Assembly (NCBI RefSeq): GCF_030161235.1 | Contig: NZ_BSPW01000021.1 | Coordinates: 62,001-126,000 of the forward strand | Direction: 5' to 3' | DNA: 64,000 nucleotides | Source: Vibrio zhanjiangensis | Lineage (GTDB): Bacteria > Pseudomonadota > Gammaproteobacteria > Enterobacterales > Vibrionaceae | Shown: piece by piece, positions 18,324 through 28,053 of the stretch | Numbering within the stretch: the stretch's first letter is position 1 | Layout: every line of letters starts with the position of its first letter | Notes under the pieces: generated by a model | Database searches by the model: none | Told to the model about the DNA's origin: nothing | Seen by the model: only the letters and a program-made list of their open reading frames with translations | Translations under genes and position numbers: made by a program

Positions 18324-18794
18324 ATGAAAGTGATCGAGGGTGGCTTCCCAGCGCCGAATGCAAAAATTGCTATCGTTATTTCTCGTTTCAACAGTTTTAT
18401 TAACGAAAGTCTATTGTCTGGTGCAATCGATACTTTAAAGCGTCATGGTCAAGTTAGTGATGATAATATCACGGTTGTTCGGTGTCCTGGTGCTGTTGAG
18501 CTTCCTTTAGTTGCCCAACGTGTCGCTAAAACGGGTAAGTTTGATGCTATTGTTTCACTCGGTACAGTGATTCGTGGTGGTACGCCTCATTTTGACTATG
18601 TTTGCAGCGAGTGTAATAAAGGCTTGGCTCAGGTATCGTTGGAATACAGTCTTCCGGTGGCATTTGGTGTATTGACGGTGGATACTATTGACCAAGCTAT
18701 TGAGCGCGCAGGAACCAAGGCTGGTAATAAAGGTGCAGAGGCGGCACTAAGCGCACTTGAAATGATTAACGTTTTATCTGAAATCGATTCCTAA
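18324..18794 (+). CDS. ribH: 6,7-dimethyl-8-ribityllumazine synthase
   Basis: A 156-residue enzyme that joins the RibB product with the pyrimidine to give lumazine; family members form large icosahedral or decameric shells. Motifs: VISRFNSFI near the N-terminus, CPGAVELP, and [14 protein letters not shown] with the catalytic His. AAAGGAAAG just before the ATG at 18324 decides the start; an in-frame upstream ATG at 18231 gives an unsupported 31-residue extension. Overlaps nusB by one base (TAATG). Confidence 0.96.
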   Translation: MKVIEGGFPAPNAKIAIVISRFNSFINESLLSGAIDTLKRHGQVSDDNITVVRCPGAVELPLVAQRVAKTGKFDAIVSLGTVIRGGTPHFDYVCSECNKGLAQVSLEYSLPVAFGVLTVDTIDQAIERAGTKAGNKGAEAALSALEMINVLSEIDS

Positions 18795-19261
18795 TGGGGG
18801 CCCGTGTGAAACCAGCCGCACGTCGTAATGCACGTCGATTCGCTCTACAAGCGATATACTCATGGCAAATTACTAAAGAAAATGTTGCCACTATTGAAGA
18901 GCAGTTTTTATCTGGTGGTAAGTATGATGAAGAAGAACATCATGCCGCAGAGCCTGCGTTGATTGCACCAGATACTGATGTCGCATATTTTCGTGACCTT
19001 CTAACAGGGGTTGTGTTAAGTCACACAGAACTGGATAGCAAAATTCGTCCTTATACTGCTCGTCCGATGCAGGACTTGGATATGATGGAATTGGCTTTAC
19101 TTCGTCTTGCTATGTATGAAATGACCCGTCGTGAAGATGTACCATACAAAGTGGTGATCAATGAGGCCATTGAATTAGCAAAAGTGTTTGCAGCAGAGGA
19201 TAGCCATAAGTTCGTCAATGGTGTTCTAGACAAAGCCGCGCCACATGTTCGCAAAAAATAG
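18794..19261 (+). CDS. nusB: Transcription antitermination protein NusB
   Basis: A 155-residue all-helical RNA-binding protein, opening with [16 protein letters not shown] and ending in [19 protein letters not shown], both NusB hallmarks. It binds boxA RNA with S10 (NusE) and prevents premature termination in rRNA operons. The start ATG overlaps the ribH stop by one base; a GTG 12 bases later is an alternative start. Coupling to ribH is common in gammaproteobacteria. Confidence 0.96.
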   Translation: MGARVKPAARRNARRFALQAIYSWQITKENVATIEEQFLSGGKYDEEEHHAAEPALIAPDTDVAYFRDLLTGVVLSHTELDSKIRPYTARPMQDLDMMELALLRLAMYEMTRREDVPYKVVINEAIELAKVFAAEDSHKFVNGVLDKAAPHVRKK

Positions 19262-19272
19262 CCTAATTAGCT

Positions 19273-19302
19273 AAAAAAGGTCAGCAAATGCTGACCTTTT
19301 TT
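19273..19302 (+). terminator. Strong intrinsic terminator after nusB
   Basis: AAAAAAGGTCAGC (19273-19285) pairs with GCTGACCTTTTTT (19290-19302), loop AAAT: a 13-bp perfect stem. It ends only 24 bases before the thiL start. Confidence 0.92.
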
Positions 19303-19326
19303 ATATCACACGTTACATTGAATATT

Positions 19327-20298
19327 ATGTTTGGTGAATTTAATCTTATTGAAAAATATTTTGTCGGTCGCCAGCCTTCGCGTAAAGACGTGATGCTTGC
19401 TGCTGGGGACGACTGTGCTTTGGTTAAAGTGCCTGAGGGTATGTCTTTAGCTATCAGTACTGATACGTTGGTAGCGGGGACACATTTTCTAAAGCATGCT
19501 AATCCTGCTTGGGTAGCACATAAAGCATTGGCAGCGAACATCAGTGATTTGGCGGCAATGGGAGCTACGCCAGCGTGGGTTTCATTGGCTTTAACACTCC
19601 CAGAGCTTGATGAATCTTGGTTAGCCCCTTTCTGTGATTCCTTTTTTAAGCTTGCTGATTACTTTAATATCCAGCTAATTGGTGGTGATACCACGAAAGG
19701 GCCACTAAGCCTAACACTTACTGTTCAGGGATTTGTCGCTCACGATAAAGCCCTGCGAAGAGATGGAGCTCAAGTGGGTGATTGGATATACGTGACGGGA
19801 GATCTCGGAGACAGTAGGGCTGGATTGGATGTGATTCTAAATACTGATTTACGCGATAAACCGTTTGCTGAAGATCTTGAGATAGCGCACTATTTGGCCA
19901 CGCCACGTGTTTTGGTTGGTCAGGCACTACTTGGCCTCGCAAGTTCAGCAATTGATATATCAGATGGGCTTGTTGCTGACTTAAAACACATTCTTAAACG
20001 CTCTGATGTAGGCGCTCACCTTGAATTGAGTGATTTACCTATTTCTAGCCAACTTATTCAATTTTTAGGTGGTGTGGATAAAGCGCAGCAATATGCACTC
20101 GTTAGTGGGGAAGAATATGAATTGTGTTTTACTGTGCCTAAACAGCATAAAGAATCCATTGATAGTGCATTAGCACACTGTGGCTGCAAGGTGAGCTGCA
20201 TTGGTCAAATACGCCCCAATGGGCATTTTGAACTGTCAAACAAAGGTAAAGTTGTAGACTGGCCTGTACAGGGCTTCGATCACTTTCAACAAGATTAA
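19327..20298 (+). CDS. thiL: Thiamine-monophosphate kinase
   Basis: A 323-residue enzyme of the PurM/ThiL fold that makes thiamine pyrophosphate from thiamine monophosphate and ATP. Motifs: AAGDDCALVKV (metal-binding Asp pair), ISTDTLVAGTHF, ANISDLAAMGATP, LIGGDTTKGPLSLT and IDISDGLVADL. The ATG at 19327 gives the usual MFGEFNLIEKYF start; the frame opens earlier, inside the nusB terminator, which makes the longer form implausible. Followed by pgpA within 11 bases. Its promoter is not obvious. Confidence 0.95.
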   Translation: MFGEFNLIEKYFVGRQPSRKDVMLAAGDDCALVKVPEGMSLAISTDTLVAGTHFLKHANPAWVAHKALAANISDLAAMGATPAWVSLALTLPELDESWLAPFCDSFFKLADYFNIQLIGGDTTKGPLSLTLTVQGFVAHDKALRRDGAQVGDWIYVTGDLGDSRAGLDVILNTDLRDKPFAEDLEIAHYLATPRVLVGQALLGLASSAIDISDGLVADLKHILKRSDVGAHLELSDLPISSQLIQFLGGVDKAQQYALVSGEEYELCFTVPKQHKESIDSALAHCGCKVSCIGQIRPNGHFELSNKGKVVDWPVQGFDHFQQD

Positions 20299-20308
20299 TT
20301 TGAGTAGT

Positions 20309-20812
20309 ATGACAAACCCGTTATTATTGATTTCTTTAAAAAACCCTTGGCACCTTTTGGCGACTGGGTTTGGCAGTGGCTTATCTCCTTTTATGCCCGG
20401 CACGGTTGGGACTTTAGCAGCCGTACCTTTCTATCTATTGCTCGCACACTTATCTTTACCTGTTTATATTGTGGCGGTGATTGTATCGGCGTTGATTGGT
20501 ATAAAAATATGCCAAATTACCTCTGACGATATGGGCGTGCACGATCATGGTGCCATTGTATGGGATGAGTTTGTGGGATTATGGATAACCATGCTTGTTG
20601 TCCCGCTATTTCACCTTTCGGTAACGGATTGGAGATGGTTGTTCGCTGGATTTGTGCTGTTTCGTTTTTTTGATATGGTCAAACCTTGGCCTATCAGCTG
20701 GTTGGATAAGCATGTTGATGGTGGTTTTGGGATTATGCTCGATGACATCGTCGCTGGATTGATGGCCCTTGTCTCACTCTATCTGGTTGGGAAGTTAGCG
20801 GGTTGGATGTGA
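20309..20812 (+). CDS. pgpA: Phosphatidylglycerophosphatase A
   Basis: A 167-residue inner-membrane phosphatase that makes phosphatidylglycerol from its phosphate. The opening NPWHLLATGFGSGLSPFMPGT, the block DDMGVHDHGAIVWDEFVGLW and the end MLDDIVAGLMA are PgpA signatures; about four hydrophobic segments are visible. ATG at 20309 is used; a TTG three codons upstream is also possible. Follows thiL closely, as in E. coli. Confidence 0.94.
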   Translation: MTNPLLLISLKNPWHLLATGFGSGLSPFMPGTVGTLAAVPFYLLLAHLSLPVYIVAVIVSALIGIKICQITSDDMGVHDHGAIVWDEFVGLWITMLVVPLFHLSVTDWRWLFAGFVLFRFFDMVKPWPISWLDKHVDGGFGIMLDDIVAGLMALVSLYLVGKLAGWM

Positions 20813-20837
20813 TTTTGATTAAGATAAGCAATTGATG

Positions 20838-20861
20838 AACAGGGGGGCCAGCTCCCCTGTT
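20838..20861. terminator. Bidirectional terminator between pgpA and yaeH
   Basis: AACAGGGG (20838-20845) pairs with CCCCTGTT (20854-20861) between convergent genes; a T-rich stretch follows on the plus side. Confidence 0.75.
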
Positions 20862-20866
20862 TGTCT

Positions 20867-21250
20867 TTATTTAAGTTTTTCGAGATCTGCTTCAATTTCA
20901 GCAATCTTACTTGATACCACTTTCTCAAGGTGACGTAAGTCAGAAAGAATTTTTTCTTTAGGGCTGAGTTTTTCCAGCTTTTTGGTTTTGGTGATTGTGT
21001 TCAACTCATCAATAATTAGCGTGAGGTTGCGATTTATTTCCGTCACTTCTCTGTATTTATTGCTCCCCCCATCAGTTTTGACTTTTTTTACCTGTCGCGG
21101 GTACTTGAACTTAACACTTTTGGCGAACAGCTCTCCTTTTTGCTTGCGAAAGTAAATCTTTAATACGTCTTTATGAGCCTCTTGTCTGAGGGAATAGCGT
21201 TCGATTTGCTTAGGCTGCTGAATTCCTAGAGCGGTGAGGTGTTGAAACAT
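20867..21250 (-). CDS. yaeH: UPF0325 / YaeH family protein (DUF3461)
   Basis: A 127-residue conserved protein of unknown function. It shows the family blocks [34 protein letters not shown] and the C-terminal helix [20 protein letters not shown], and is close in length and sequence to E. coli YaeH. No signal peptide; likely cytoplasmic with a C-terminal coiled coil. It lies downstream of glnD on the same strand, the same neighbourhood as in E. coli. Confidence 0.9.
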   Translation of the reverse strand: MFQHLTALGIQQPKQIERYSLRQEAHKDVLKIYFRKQKGELFAKSVKFKYPRQVKKVKTDGGSNKYREVTEINRNLTLIIDELNTITKTKKLEKLSPKEKILSDLRHLEKVVSSKIAEIEADLEKLK

Positions 21251-21396
21251 AGGCGACCTCTTATGGTAAAGTTAACGACCTTATAACTATGTTCAGTATG
21301 GGAGCATAACCTTCTAACACCAAATAATGTAGCAGTGTAATCTGGCTTGAGACAGTTGTTCTCCCTCTCTCCTTTGTAACTTGTGGGCAAGATCGC

Positions 21397-24018
21397 TTAT
21401 GGTGCTAGCTTGGTGATATTCTCTGCCAATTTTTCGCTCAGTTGCAATTCTTCTTCTTCGGTAAGCTTAACGCCATCGGCATTGGTGATAATGAACAAAT
21501 CTTCGGCACGTTCACCTATTGTGGTTATTTTTGCTGCATGGAGGTGTAGATTTAAATCGGCAAACGTTGCGCCAACAATGGCTAACAACCCTGGGGTATC
21601 AAGTGCTACAAACTCAAGAAGGGTGCGTTTTTTGCCTTTGGTTGGCAAAAATTCAATGCGAGTTTTTACTTTGAAATGCTGCAGGTTTCGATGAGGGCGA
21701 CGAGTTTTTATTTTGGTGGGCCGTCCGTCTTTGAGCACATGCAGCAAATGTTTAACGACAGCGTTGTGACGGTTATCATCTATTGCATGGCCATGTTGAT
21801 CTAACACCATAAAAGTATCAAGCACATACCCATCTTTACTGGTCATGACCTGAGCATCATGGACATTTAAATTTCTGCGGTCCAATTCAGCTACAACCGT
21901 TGCAAAGAGTGCGTGTTGATCGCGACTGTAAACAAACACCTCAGTTCCACCACGAGTTGCTTTTTTGGAAATGAGTATTAGAGGCTGGGTGTGATCGTCA
22001 TGGCGAAGAAGATGGGTACAGTGCCACGCAATTTGGTTATGTGAATGACGTAAAAAGTAATCGGCTTTGAATCGTTGCCACAAAACCTCTATATCTCTGG
22101 AATAGAAGCCTTCTTTACGTAAAAGTGCGGAAGCAAGTTGTTGATTATGACGAATGCGATCTCTCACATCGACAGGGTTTTCTAATCCTCGGCGTAGCGC
22201 TCTTTGGGTTGAGTAAAATAACTCTGCCAGTAAGGTCCGCTTCCAGCTATTCCATAGATCCGGATTCGTGGCACAAATATCAGCGACGGTTAAACACACC
22301 AGGTACTCCAAATATTCTTCATCCCTCACTTGTTTGGCAAACTCACTGATCACATCGGGATCATAGATATCGCGTCTTTGCGCGGTGACGGACATGAGTA
22401 AATGGTATCGCACCAGCCAAGAAACCAATTTGGCCTCTGGCTTTGAAAGACCGTGTTCGATGCAAAATTCGTAAGCTTCGTCCGCTCCAATCTCTGAATG
22501 GTCACCTCCTCGACCTTTCGCTATATCATGAAAAATAGCGGCGATGATCAGGAGCTCTTTCTTTTGTATCCGCGGAAAAACTTCGCAGCAAATAGGGTGC
22601 TTTTGATGGTTCTCTGGTTGATTAAAAGAGTGGATGTGTTTTAGTAGGCGAATACTATGTTCATCAACAGTGTAAACATGGAACAAATCAAACTGCATTT
22701 GGCCAACGATTTGACTCCATTGGGGTAAGTATGCCGCGAGTACCCCAAGTTTGTGCATAAGAATGAACGCTCGTGTCAGTGAGTTTGGATGGCGACAAAG
22801 CTCAATAAATTTTTCTCTCGCAGAGGGAATAGTATGAAGAAATTTATTCAGTCGGCGACGAGCTGTTTTTAGCTGCCGAAGCGTTGATGGGGCCACGCTT
22901 TCGATCGTTGAATCGTTGGCAATGTGCAAAAACATATCAAGAATCGTTTCAGGTCGAGATTGAAATAATACCGGCTTTCGCGCCTCTATTAATGGGCCTC
23001 GTCTTTGGAAGTCTTTACTCAGGATTTGTGGTGCACTTTCGACACCATTGTTCAAAATGGCTTGGTCAAACAACTTGAGTAACATTTTATTGAGTTCAGC
23101 GACACGTCTAAGTGTGCGATAGAACTCTTTCATCATCATCTCGACACCGCGATTACCTTCTCCTACAAAACCAAGGCACTCTGCAACCTGTACTTGGTGA
23201 GCAAACGTTAAGCGGTTGTCGTATCTCTTTAGCTGTATGTGGAGCGCAAAACGTACCCGCCAAAGAAAGTCTTGGCATTCTAAAAGCTCGCGATATTCTG
23301 CATCGGTTAAAAAACCATATTGACTCATTTCGAGCAGTGAAGTTGCACCGAAATGTCGCCTTGCGATCCAGCCTAAAGTATGAATATCTCGTAGGCCTCC
23401 CGGTGTGGATTTAATATCGGGTTCCAAATTGTAGGTAGTATCATGGTATCGAGCATGACGATCTCGCTGCTCTTGAACCTTCGCTTTGTAAAAAGTTTCA
23501 CTGGGCCAAAAGGATGAAGAATGGATTTCTGTTTGTAGCTTTGTGAAGATCGCCTCACATCCGCATAGCAACCGCGATTCTTGTAGGTTAGTGGCGACGG
23601 TTAAGTCCTCTCGACCAATTATCGCGCACTCGGTAATGGTTCTTACCGCATGGCCGATTTCCAGTTTAAGATCCCATAAAAAGGTAATAAAGTGACTGAT
23701 TTTTGCGCTTAGATCGTCAGGGAGGGGTTGATCGGAAACGAGTAATATGTCGATATCCGATAGTGGATGCAGCTCACCTCTACCGTAGCCGCCAACTGCG
23801 ACTAAACATATTTTAGATTCTTTAACAAAATTAAAATGTTGCCATAGACGACGGAGGAGCATATCCATGTATTTTGCGCGGCCAAGCACCAATTCAGTAA
23901 TCGAATTCTGCCCTATAAATTCATCCTTTTGATGATCAGAAAACTGTTTTAGCTGAGACTTTAATTCGGCAATCGATATTTGATCGTCTGAAAAGGTTAG
24001 TGGTGACTGATAAGGCAT
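21397..24018 (-). CDS. glnD: Bifunctional uridylyltransferase / uridylyl-removing enzyme GlnD
   Basis: A 873-residue nitrogen sensor. In order: a nucleotidyltransferase domain with GGYGRGELHPLSDIDILLV, a GlnD helical region, an HD domain with IFHDIAKGRGGDHSEIGADE (uridylyl removal), and two C-terminal ACT domains that bind glutamine. It adds UMP to PII (GlnB, encoded at 46743 in this window) when glutamine is low and removes it when high. ATG at 24018 is preferred: GGA lies just upstream and the product begins MPYQSPLTFSDD, the usual Vibrio length; the frame opens at 24060. Confidence 0.95.
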   Translation of the reverse strand: MPYQSPLTFSDDQISIAELKSQLKQFSDHQKDEFIGQNSITELVLGRAKYMDMLLRRLWQHFNFVKESKICLVAVGGYGRGELHPLSDIDILLVSDQPLPDDLSAKISHFITFLWDLKLEIGHAVRTITECAIIGREDLTVATNLQESRLLCGCEAIFTKLQTEIHSSSFWPSETFYKAKVQEQRDRHARYHDTTYNLEPDIKSTPGGLRDIHTLGWIARRHFGATSLLEMSQYGFLTDAEYRELLECQDFLWRVRFALHIQLKRYDNRLTFAHQVQVAECLGFVGEGNRGVEMMMKEFYRTLRRVAELNKMLLKLFDQAILNNGVESAPQILSKDFQRRGPLIEARKPVLFQSRPETILDMFLHIANDSTIESVAPSTLRQLKTARRRLNKFLHTIPSAREKFIELCRHPNSLTRAFILMHKLGVLAAYLPQWSQIVGQMQFDLFHVYTVDEHSIRLLKHIHSFNQPENHQKHPICCEVFPRIQKKELLIIAAIFHDIAKGRGGDHSEIGADEAYEFCIEHGLSKPEAKLVSWLVRYHLLMSVTAQRRDIYDPDVISEFAKQVRDEEYLEYLVCLTVADICATNPDLWNSWKRTLLAELFYSTQRALRRGLENPVDVRDRIRHNQQLASALLRKEGFYSRDIEVLWQRFKADYFLRHSHNQIAWHCTHLLRHDDHTQPLILISKKATRGGTEVFVYSRDQHALFATVVAELDRRNLNVHDAQVMTSKDGYVLDTFMVLDQHGHAIDDNRHNAVVKHLLHVLKDGRPTKIKTRRPHRNLQHFKVKTRIEFLPTKGKKRTLLEFVALDTPGLLAIVGATFADLNLHLHAAKITTIGERAEDLFIITNADGVKLTEEEELQLSEKLAENITKLAP

Positions 24019-24113
24019 GTAGCAAGTCCGTGCAAATATCCGTTGATGACAATCTACCAAAATGTAGTCGATAAAAAAATATCCTCACAAAGTGAGGATA
24101 TTATGTGTTGGTA

Positions 24114-24992
24114 TTAGGCATTGGTCATAATACGTGGAATGGTATCGTCACTGCGTAAAGTGAGGACTTCGCAACCTGAATCTGTGACTAGTATAGTGTG
24201 TTCATACTGAGCTGATTTTTTGCCATCTCCAGTATAAACAGTCCAGTCATCTTCAGCATCAACGGTCACACCGAATTTTCCAGCATTGATCATAGGTTCG
24301 ATAGTAAAGCACATACCTTTTTGTAACACTCGGCGGTCATTGTTTTTGTAGTGAACAATTTGCGGCTCTTCATGGAATTCATTGCCAATCCCATGACCAC
24401 AAAAGTCTTTTACGATGGAGAATTTATTTCTAGGGTTCTTTTTATTATTATCTTTAATGTATTTTTCGATAGCAGTGCCTATATCCCCAACCGTCGCCCC
24501 AGGTTTTACTTGGCGCATTCCGACATACAATGCTTCTTTAGTCACCATACACAGGCGCTTGTCGGCAGGAGAGACATCGCCTACGAGAAACATTTTGGAT
24601 GTGTCACCATGATATCCCTGAGGTCTGACACTAAGATCAGCATTTTCATCATCTGGAACAATCACTGTGATATCAACGTTGATGATATCGCCATTTCTTA
24701 ATATCGCGGGCTTTGGCTGGCCGTTAGTCCCAATTTCATCTTGAGAAGCGGGAATGCCATGGCAAACAATATGGTTAATTGATGTGCAGATCGATTTGGG
24801 AAAACCATGATAATCAAGAGGTGCAGAATAAGCGCCTTTTTCAATTCCATAGTCATGACAAATCTGGTTCAGTTCGTCGGTTGTTACACCTTCCTTGATA
24901 TAAGGTTCGATCATTTCAAGGATCTCGGCGGCCAATGCACCAGCGATGCGCATACGCTCAATTTCTGCAGAGGTTTTTATCTTGATTGACAT
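24114..24992 (-). CDS. map: Methionine aminopeptidase, type I
   Basis: A 292-residue di-metal peptidase that removes the initiator methionine. Metal and active-site parts are visible: INHIVCHGIP (His), the two Asp of NVDITV and HGDTSKMF, GHGIGNEFHEEP (His), TIEPM (Glu) and YEHTILVT (Glu). It is longer than the E. coli enzyme because of two insertions, one after the first metal Asp (around DDENADLSVRPQ) and one near KKNPRNKF. It is divergent from rpsB, the typical map/rpsB arrangement. Confidence 0.95.
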   Translation of the reverse strand: MSIKIKTSAEIERMRIAGALAAEILEMIEPYIKEGVTTDELNQICHDYGIEKGAYSAPLDYHGFPKSICTSINHIVCHGIPASQDEIGTNGQPKPAILRNGDIINVDITVIVPDDENADLSVRPQGYHGDTSKMFLVGDVSPADKRLCMVTKEALYVGMRQVKPGATVGDIGTAIEKYIKDNNKKNPRNKFSIVKDFCGHGIGNEFHEEPQIVHYKNNDRRVLQKGMCFTIEPMINAGKFGVTVDAEDDWTVYTGDGKKSAQYEHTILVTDSGCEVLTLRSDDTIPRIMTNA

Positions 24993-25141
24993 CGGTTTTC
25001 TCTAATTTAATCAGTGGCACATGTTCGTGCGAATAGAGACATTCTATCAGGAAGCATGCCTAATGAGAATGATTCTTCATGTAATGAGGAAGTCAGTTAA
25101 AATGAGCAAGTGCTCATCAAAAGGTGTGAATGACTTTTTAC

Positions 25142-25180
25142 TAGCCAACATGGGTCAAAATATGGTATAAAGCGCGCCGG
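25142..25180 (+). promoter_or_regulatory. rpsB promoter with GC-rich discriminator
   Basis: -10 TATAAA at 25166-25171 with TAGCCA (25142-25147) as the -35, 18-base spacer, followed by AGCGCGCC. A GC-rich discriminator of this kind is typical of stringently controlled ribosomal promoters. Confidence 0.55.
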
Positions 25181-25266
25181 AAATGTTGTCTGCTCTCTCC
25201 TAATGTTGGCGAAGCTGATGACCTCCGATAAACATTTATTTTTAAATCACACACAATTCGTCACAT

Positions 25267-25326
25267 ATTTCGGGGTGCTGGACATAAGTTCAGTCGAAAT
25301 TATGGGGATTGTGGAGGCCTAACCCC
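25267..25326 (+). promoter_or_regulatory. rpsB (S2) autoregulatory leader, pseudoknot
   Basis: ATTTCG (25267-25272) pairs with CGAAAT (25295-25300); inside it CTGGAC (25278-25283) pairs with GTTCAG (25288-25293); GGGGT (25272-25276) pairs with ACCCC (25322-25326) as a pseudoknot close to the ribosome binding site. This matches the known proteobacterial rpsB leader bound by S2 to repress rpsB-tsf. Confidence 0.8.
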
Positions 25327-25341
25327 GCAGAGGAATTTAAA

Positions 25342-26070
25342 ATGGCAACTGTATCAATGCGCGATATGCTAAAAGCTGGTGTTCACTTCGGTCACCAGAC
25401 TCGTTACTGGAACCCAAAAATGAAGCCATTCATCTTTGGTGCTCGTAACCGTGTTCATATCATTAACCTAGAAAAAACTGTACCTATGTTTAACGACGCG
25501 CTAGCTGAGCTAGGCAAAGTCGGCGAGAAAAAAGGTAAGGTTCTATTTGTAGGTACTAAGCGCGCGGCATCTGAAGCTGTAAAAGAAGCGGCTATTGCAA
25601 GCAATCAGTATTATGTTAACAACCGCTGGCTTGGTGGTATGCTAACAAACTACAAAACGGTTCGTCAGTCTATCAAGCGTCTAAAAGATCTAGAAACTCA
25701 GTCTCAAGATGGTACTTTTGACAAGTTGACTAAGAAAGAAGCTCTAATGCGTACTCGCGAAATGGAGAAGCTAGAGAAGTCTCTTGGTGGTATCAAAGAC
25801 ATGGGTGGTCTACCTGATGCATTGTTCGTCATCGATGCCGATCACGAGCACATCGCAGTTAAAGAAGCGAACAATCTAGGTATCCCAGTTTACGCTGTAG
25901 TTGATACTAACTCTAACCCAGACGGCGTAGATTTCATCATTCCTGGTAACGATGACGCTATCCGTGCGGTACAGCTATACCTAAATGCTGCTGCTTCTGC
26001 AGTAACTGAAGGTCGTAATAAAGACGTAGCTGCAGCTGCTGAAAAAGACGGTTTCGTAGAAGCTGAATAA
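25342..26070 (+). CDS. rpsB: 30S ribosomal protein S2
   Basis: A 242-residue S2 protein starting [20 protein letters not shown], followed by [13 protein letters not shown] and the C-terminal block [25 protein letters not shown]. It is needed for 30S assembly on the solvent side and, in this family, represses its own operon through the leader RNA. ATG at 25342 is chosen with AGAGGA just upstream; an in-frame GTG-type upstream start would lie in the leader. Confidence 0.98.
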   Translation: MATVSMRDMLKAGVHFGHQTRYWNPKMKPFIFGARNRVHIINLEKTVPMFNDALAELGKVGEKKGKVLFVGTKRAASEAVKEAAIASNQYYVNNRWLGGMLTNYKTVRQSIKRLKDLETQSQDGTFDKLTKKEALMRTREMEKLEKSLGGIKDMGGLPDALFVIDADHEHIAVKEANNLGIPVYAVVDTNSNPDGVDFIIPGNDDAIRAVQLYLNAAASAVTEGRNKDVAAAAEKDGFVEAE

Positions 26071-26137
26071 TAGCGGCTTTGAGCCATACTTAGCCTGTGT
26101 CGAACGACGTTGTTACATGGGCTAGGTGATATTTATC

Positions 26138-26168
26138 CAGGGGCTAACGATATGGGCCCCTGTTTTTT
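26138..26168 (+). terminator. rpsB-tsf intergenic attenuator or terminator
   Basis: CAGGGGC (26138-26144) pairs with GCCCCTG (26156-26162), followed by TTTTTT. As rpsB and tsf are normally co-transcribed, partial readthrough is likely and would set tsf output. Confidence 0.75.
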
Positions 26169-26199
26169 ACCAAATCCAGATTAAACTGAGGAATAGAGA

Positions 26200-27042
26200 A
26201 TGGCTGTAACTGCTGCTCTAGTTAAAGAACTGCGCGAGCGTACTGGCGCAGGTATGATGGAATGTAAGAAAGCGCTTGTTGAAACTGACGGCGATATCGA
26301 ACTAGCAATTGAAAACATGCGTAAATCAGGCGCTGCAAAAGCGGCTAAAAAAGCAGGTAATGTCGCTGCTGAAGGCGCAATCATCATTAAAGAAGACAAC
26401 GGCGTTGCTGTACTTCTTGAAGTTAACTGCCAAACTGATTTCGTAGCCAAAGATGCGAACTTCACAGCATTTGCTGAAGAAGTGGCTGCTTATGCACTAT
26501 CTACTAAAGCAAATGTACAAGAGCTACAAGAGAAGTTCGAAGACACTCGTGTTGCTCTAGTGGCTAAAATTGGTGAAAACATCAATATCCGTCGCGTTCA
26601 GTACGCTGAAGGTGCTGCGATTGCTTCTTACCGTCACGGTGAAAAAATCGGTGTAGTGGTTGCTGGTGAAGGTGATGCAGAAACACTAAAGCATGTTGCG
26701 ATGCACGTAGCAGCGTCTCGTCCAGAGTATGTTAATCCTGAAGATGTACCTGCTGACGTTGTTGAGAAAGAAAAAGCAGTTCAAGTGGAAATTGCTATCA
26801 ACGAAGGCAAACCTGCTGAAATCGCTGAGAAGATGGTTGTTGGCCGCATGAAGAAGTTTACTGGTGAGATCTCTCTGACTGGTCAAGCTTTTGTAATGGA
26901 ACCAAAGAAATCTGTTGGTGAAATTCTTAAAGAGCGTGGCGCTTCGGTTGTTAGCTTTGTCCGCCTAGAAGTCGGTGAAGGCATTGAGAAAGGCGCAGAA
27001 ATGAGCTTCGCCGAAGAAGTTGCAGCAGCTCAAAAAGGTTAA
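26200..27042 (+). CDS. tsf: Elongation factor Ts
   Basis: A 280-residue guanine nucleotide exchange factor for EF-Tu. It has the N-terminal UBA-like start with [20 protein letters not shown] and the core block [13 protein letters not shown] that contacts EF-Tu, followed by two subdomains. It follows rpsB in the usual operon and is closed by a strong terminator. The codon choice is strongly biased, as in rpsB, consistent with high expression. Confidence 0.97.
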   Translation: MAVTAALVKELRERTGAGMMECKKALVETDGDIELAIENMRKSGAAKAAKKAGNVAAEGAIIIKEDNGVAVLLEVNCQTDFVAKDANFTAFAEEVAAYALSTKANVQELQEKFEDTRVALVAKIGENINIRRVQYAEGAAIASYRHGEKIGVVVAGEGDAETLKHVAMHVAASRPEYVNPEDVPADVVEKEKAVQVEIAINEGKPAEIAEKMVVGRMKKFTGEISLTGQAFVMEPKKSVGEILKERGASVVSFVRLEVGEGIEKGAEMSFAEEVAAAQKG

Positions 27043-27064
27043 TCCTGAGAGATGCGCTAATTTG

Positions 27065-27092
27065 AGACCGTAGCCTAGGCTACGGTCTTTTT
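27065..27092 (+). terminator. Terminator after tsf
   Basis: AGACCGTAGCC (27065-27075) and GGCTACGGTCT (27078-27088) form an 11-bp perfect stem around TA, followed by TTTT. Confidence 0.9.
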
Positions 27093-27218
27093 ATGAATAG
27101 CATTTGCACGGTTAATCGTGATGAATAGTTAAGCCGGTCTTGATTTGTGGAACTGAATCATTACTCTCTTGGTTATTCATGACTGTTAATCAATAACTCT
27201 CTTTGGAAGGTAAACTCC

Positions 27219-27950
27219 ATGACTACAAACCCTAAACCAGCATATCAACGTATTCTGTTAAAACTGAGTGGTGAAGCTCTACAAGGTGATGAGGGTTTTG
27301 GTATAGACCCTGCCGTTCTTGACCGTATGGCTCAAGAAGTGAAAGAACTGGTGGAACTGGGGGTTCAAGTTGGTGTGGTTATCGGAGGGGGCAACCTTTT
27401 CCGAGGCGCAGGTCTTGCTGAAGCAGGTATGAACCGAGTGGTTGGTGACCATATGGGGATGTTAGCAACAGTAATGAATGGCCTTGCAATGAGAGATGCT
27501 TTGCATCGCGCTTATGTTAACGCACGTGTTATGTCTGCCATTCCTCTTAAAGGTGTGTGTGATGATTACAATTGGGCAGATGCGATTCGTGAATTACGCC
27601 AAGGAAGAGTGGTTATCTTCTCTGCCGGTACAGGAAACCCGTTTTTTACCACTGACTCAGCAGCCTGTCTACGTGGTATAGAAATTGAAGCTGATGTGGT
27701 TTTAAAAGCCACCAAAGTAGATGGTGTATTTACCGCTGACCCAGTAGCCAATCCAGATGCAGAGCTGTATGATAAGCTGGCATATTCGGAAGTTCTTGAT
27801 AAAGAGCTGAAAGTGATGGATTTAGCAGCATTTACGTTAGCGCGTGATCATAAAATGCCTATTCGCGTGTTCAACATGAACAAGCCTGGTGCACTCCGTC
27901 GAGTTGTCATGGGTGAAGCTGAAGGTACTCTGATTAGTACTGCTGAATAA
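27219..27950 (+). CDS. pyrH: Uridylate (UMP) kinase
   Basis: A 243-residue amino acid kinase-fold enzyme that phosphorylates UMP to UDP. Blocks: [25 protein letters not shown], and [18 protein letters not shown]. The bacterial enzyme is a hexamer, activated by GTP and inhibited by UTP. AAGGTAAACTCC precedes the ATG. It sits in the conserved order rpsB-tsf-pyrH-frr. Confidence 0.97.
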   Translation: MTTNPKPAYQRILLKLSGEALQGDEGFGIDPAVLDRMAQEVKELVELGVQVGVVIGGGNLFRGAGLAEAGMNRVVGDHMGMLATVMNGLAMRDALHRAYVNARVMSAIPLKGVCDDYNWADAIRELRQGRVVIFSAGTGNPFFTTDSAACLRGIEIEADVVLKATKVDGVFTADPVANPDAELYDKLAYSEVLDKELKVMDLAAFTLARDHKMPIRVFNMNKPGALRRVVMGEAEGTLISTAE

Positions 27951-27958
27951 CTCATTCA

Positions 27959-27987
27959 ACCCTAGGGTGGTAATTTTACACTAGGGT
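27959..27987 (+). terminator. Hairpin between pyrH and frr
   Basis: ACCCTAG (27959-27965) pairs with CTAGGGT (27981-27987); the tail ATTGCCTTTT is weak, so this is more likely a partial terminator or processing hairpin. Confidence 0.45.
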
Positions 27988-28053
27988 ATTGCCTTTTGAG
28001 GAATCCTGTTTAGGCTTTCTTCTAAAAAAGAATGACACATTTAAGGTGATATT

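Larger units (their letters stand above)
24993..25341. other. map-rpsB divergent intergenic region
   Basis: Contains the promoters for map (minus) and rpsB (plus) and the rpsB leader RNA. The part 24993-25140 holds no recognisable element beyond AT-rich promoter-like sequence. Confidence 0.7.
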
